Assembly: GCA_018389105.1 (NCBI GenBank)
Contig: JACATO010000334.1
Span: 310,001 to 374,000 of the forward strand
Direction: 5' to 3'
From: Nautilus pompilius
Taxonomy: Eukaryota > Mollusca > Cephalopoda > Nautilida > Nautilidae
DNA: 64,000 nt
In this document: in pieces, positions 62,070 through 64,000 of the stretch
Layout: every line of letters starts with the position of its first letter
Numbering within the stretch: position 1 is the first letter of the stretch
The notes under the pieces: model-generated
Database searches by the model: none
The model's input: only the letters and a program-made list of their open reading frames with translations
What the model was told of the DNA's origin: nothing
Made by a program: the position numbers and the translations under genes

Positions 62070-62208
62070 TTAATGGAAATAAACTTTTCCATTCGTTAAC
62101 TGTTTTTTCTATTTTTAGATTGTGTGCATGGCTGGTTAAAAAGTCTTTGATGTAGCTTTCATACCGCTGTACAATCACATTACACAATTTATCGTTGATT
62201 CTTGGAAC
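62070..62208 (-). CDS. exon 3 of the nine-exon minus-strand gene
   Basis: A 139-nt exon, phase 0 in after AAATTTGAAAG and phase 1 out at CCATTAA/GTAAAA. It codes 46 residues including VPRINDKLCNVIVQRYESYI and KTVNEWKSLFPL. The mix of aromatic and aliphatic residues suggests a helical folded domain, unlike the Pro-rich tail. The splice borders are average; support comes from the open frame and phase agreement on both sides. Confidence 0.6.
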
Positions 62209-62748
62209 CTTTCAAATTTCCCACAATTCCTTGCTCTAGCTTATGTTGTATCCAAATGAATTTCTGAGCAGATGTGCATTCTTAAAAGTTATGCAGACAC
62301 AAATGCATTAAATGAATGAACAACACACTTTGCTGCAGGAAAATATGGGTAGAATCCATAATGTGTTTAAAGTTAGTTTAAAGTGATAAAATCCTACTTT
62401 TCTTTTGGAAAACTATTTAATGTTAATTCAATTTACATAGAATGTTCTTTAACTGATGTTGCTAATATTGTGACATGCATTAATTCTCTGGTCAGCTAAA
62501 AAACATGACAAATGGAGTTACTGTTCTTCTCTCATAAAGTTACTAGGTATACTGTTCAAAATGCCTTCAATAAGTTAAATGCAAAAGTCATGTAAATAAA
62601 AAAGAAATTTAGTGTGGATTGGATGACTGAATATACAGATAATTTAATTTTTAAAGTATGTCTTCTTTGCATCATTGAAAATATGCAATTTTTAAAACTA
62701 AAAATTTTATTAACCTCAAGTGTCAGCATCTGTTCTATCAACCTTCAC

Positions 62749-62793
62749 CAGTATCCATCCCTCAATGAATGAGAGGAATACAGTATCACCAAG
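62749..62793 (-). CDS. exon 2 of the nine-exon minus-strand gene
   Basis: A 45-nt exon, phase 0 on both sides, after a strong acceptor TTGATTTCTGCTTTCCAG and with donor ATACTG/GTGAAG. It codes LGDTVFLSFIEGWIL, hydrophobic and probably part of a folded core. Confidence 0.57.
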
Positions 62794-63112
62794 CTGGAAA
62801 GCAGAAATCAAATCTATTTTGAAAGGCATTTATGCCTTCTGCTTTAATTATCCTATTTGCAAAGCACTCCAGGTAGACACAATAAGATTACTAAAATCAA
62901 ATTTTCCTTTTATTTAATTTGTGCACATATGCTATTAGTGTAAAAAATCTGGCCTAAATTTACATTTTCTTTACCAGAATAAAAATCTTAAAAACATCAA
63001 TCATATCTCTGTGAAAATGCCTGCAAACCTGACTAAACATCCAAAACCTCTTTCTTTGTCTTTTTTTTTTTTTGGATTAGAGCTATCAATATTAATAATC
63101 AAAAGAGTATAC

Positions 63113-63178
63113 TTTCTCTAAACCTTTTTCTGGAATGTCTACATCTTTACAGCTAAGACGACATTCACAGGCTACATA
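63113..63178 (-). CDS. first visible exon of the nine-exon minus-strand gene
   Basis: A 66-nt exon after acceptor TTTGACCTCTTGCAG, ending GAGAAA before GTATAC. It is phase 0 on both sides and codes YVACECRLSCKDVDIPEKGL then EK, with three Cys. The donor is weak (A at -1), and another possible donor 11 bases earlier would break the frame. Earlier exons lie beyond the window; the hAT insertion at 63459 would fall in the intron before this exon. Confidence 0.57.
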
Positions 63179-63458
63179 CTGCAAGAGGTCAAACCAACAG
63201 TTATAAACTAGAATACACACAATGTTTTACTATTTATAGTATGATTGAGCATACTCAAGACCCTCTTAGTTTTAAAGTATATATTTAAACTTTTGAGCTA
63301 TCATCAGTTGTGACATCTAAATCGTTTTCCTCCCTTTCCTGTTATTTCAAGTCTAATTTATACAAACTATTTATAATCAACATTGAATCCAAGGCTTAGA
63401 TACTTTTAGTTGTGAACATTAAATTTCATCTGTCATTTATTAGATCAATCTTCTAGAC

Positions 63459-64000
63459 CAGGGGTTCTCAAACTATGGGTTATGACCCCCACCACCTGGG
63501 GAGTAGGGGGTCACAAGCAACTTTAAAGGGGGTCACAAAGTTCTCAAGAATTATTTAAAATACTAGCTTATGGCCCATCACAGTTGACAGGAATCAAAAC
63601 AATTTGTTGCAATTATGAATTATTCATAGTTTCTCTTTTATATCTCATATCAAATCACATTTAATTCAAAATCTCTTCTCACCTTTAATCGAGTTGCATA
63701 CAGAATTGCACAGTGCAAAAAGCCCCACACAATTGGAGAAAATTTAATTTTTCCAGCAGCAACTTAAATGGTTACTACTATGCAGTGTGAGTCGAGTGCA
63801 AGATGATTTTTAAGCATCCCATTGTCCAATGACACTCTGTCCCACAAAATCACAGAGGATTTAAATGAGCATCTAGTTGAAAAGATAAGTAATAAACCAT
63901 TTGCAATTCATATAGATGAGGTGATGGATAGCACTAGAGATGCTCATTAAATAACGTACATAAGATTTATTGACGAGGAAAAGAGGATTTACTCTGCTTG
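63459..64000 (+). mobile_element. hAT element (ZBED5/Charlie-like), left end and 5' part, runs off the window
   Basis: CAGGGGTTCTCAAACTATGG at 63459 followed by a GACCCCC patch is a classic hAT terminus of the CAG-x-GGTTCTCAAA type. The eight bases before it, TTCTAGAC, fit the nTCTAGAn target preference known for this hAT group. A transposase relic follows in the expected orientation. Confidence 0.82.
63714..64000 (+). pseudogene. hAT (ZBED5-like) transposase relic, partial
   Basis: CKKPHTIGENLIFPAA at 63714 is followed, in another frame from about 63812, by LSIPLSNDTLSHKITEDLNE, VEKISNKPFAIHIDE, a stop at 63949-63951 and YIRFIDEEKRIYSA. In the family these are the KKPHTIGE block, the PLSNDTV-x-RRI block and the F-A-I-Q-x-DESTD catalytic region. 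A frame change between the first two blocks and stops show it is dead. The rest lies beyond the window. Confidence 0.82.

Noticed and set aside
1-64000. CRISPR arrays, bacterial operons, rRNA or functional tRNA genes
   Set aside because: No regularly spaced direct repeats, no gene clusters with ribosome binding sites and no complete cloverleaf were seen. tRNA-like boxes belong to SINEs.

Overview
The window looks like an AT-rich, intron-bearing animal genome. There are no operons or bacterial signals. Short exons with GT..AG borders sit in long AT-rich introns and intergenic DNA full of transposon relics: Tc1, mariner, hAT, pogo/Tigger, piggyBac, LINE and tRNA-derived SINEs. The taxon is not fixed by the sequence. 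A mollusc or other lophotrochozoan is my best guess, from the element mix and an AAAGGGAGGTAAT inverted repeat at 31.5 kb that I associate with molluscan repeats. This is inference only.

Layout. 1-9.4 kb is a transposon-rich stretch: a nearly complete Tc1-like element (1417-2990), a nearly complete mariner (3586-4913) inserted inside a degenerate ~70-bp tandem array (about 3041-5065), a LINE reverse-transcriptase remnant (about 6.1-6.4 kb) and a second, more decayed mariner (8103-9391). 9.4-16.4 kb shows only microsatellites. 16.4-25.0 kb is a nested transposon island: a plus-strand hAT transposase relic is split in two (17.3-18.0 and 23.6-25.0 kb) by about 5.6 kb holding a minus-strand hAT relic, a minus-strand pogo/Tigger relic and a GC-richer segment. 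25.2-32.9 kb carries three phase-compatible plus-strand exons of an unrecognised host gene. 33-51 kb is mostly non-coding, with a candidate first exon (36.6-36.7 kb, minus), a pogo-type MITE (37.1-37.6 kb), a Tc1 relic (about 38 kb), a piggyBac relic (39.1-40.2 kb), SINEs, a Tc1 relic (48.1-49.3 kb) and a hAT-like MITE.

54.7-63.2 kb holds the best host gene: nine minus-strand exons whose phases agree at all eight junctions. They encode the last ~338 residues of a protein with a predicted folded part followed by a basic tail rich in Ser/Thr-Pro and a recurring P-Q-R-[I/V] motif. One exon is 27 nt and frame-neutral. I could not name it. The window ends inside a third hAT element (63459 onward) that begins in the intron or upstream region of this gene.

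All transposase genes here are broken by stops, frameshifts or lost catalytic residues, so any activity would have to come from copies elsewhere. The host exons were found by reading splice borders and frames by eye and need transcript or homology confirmation.
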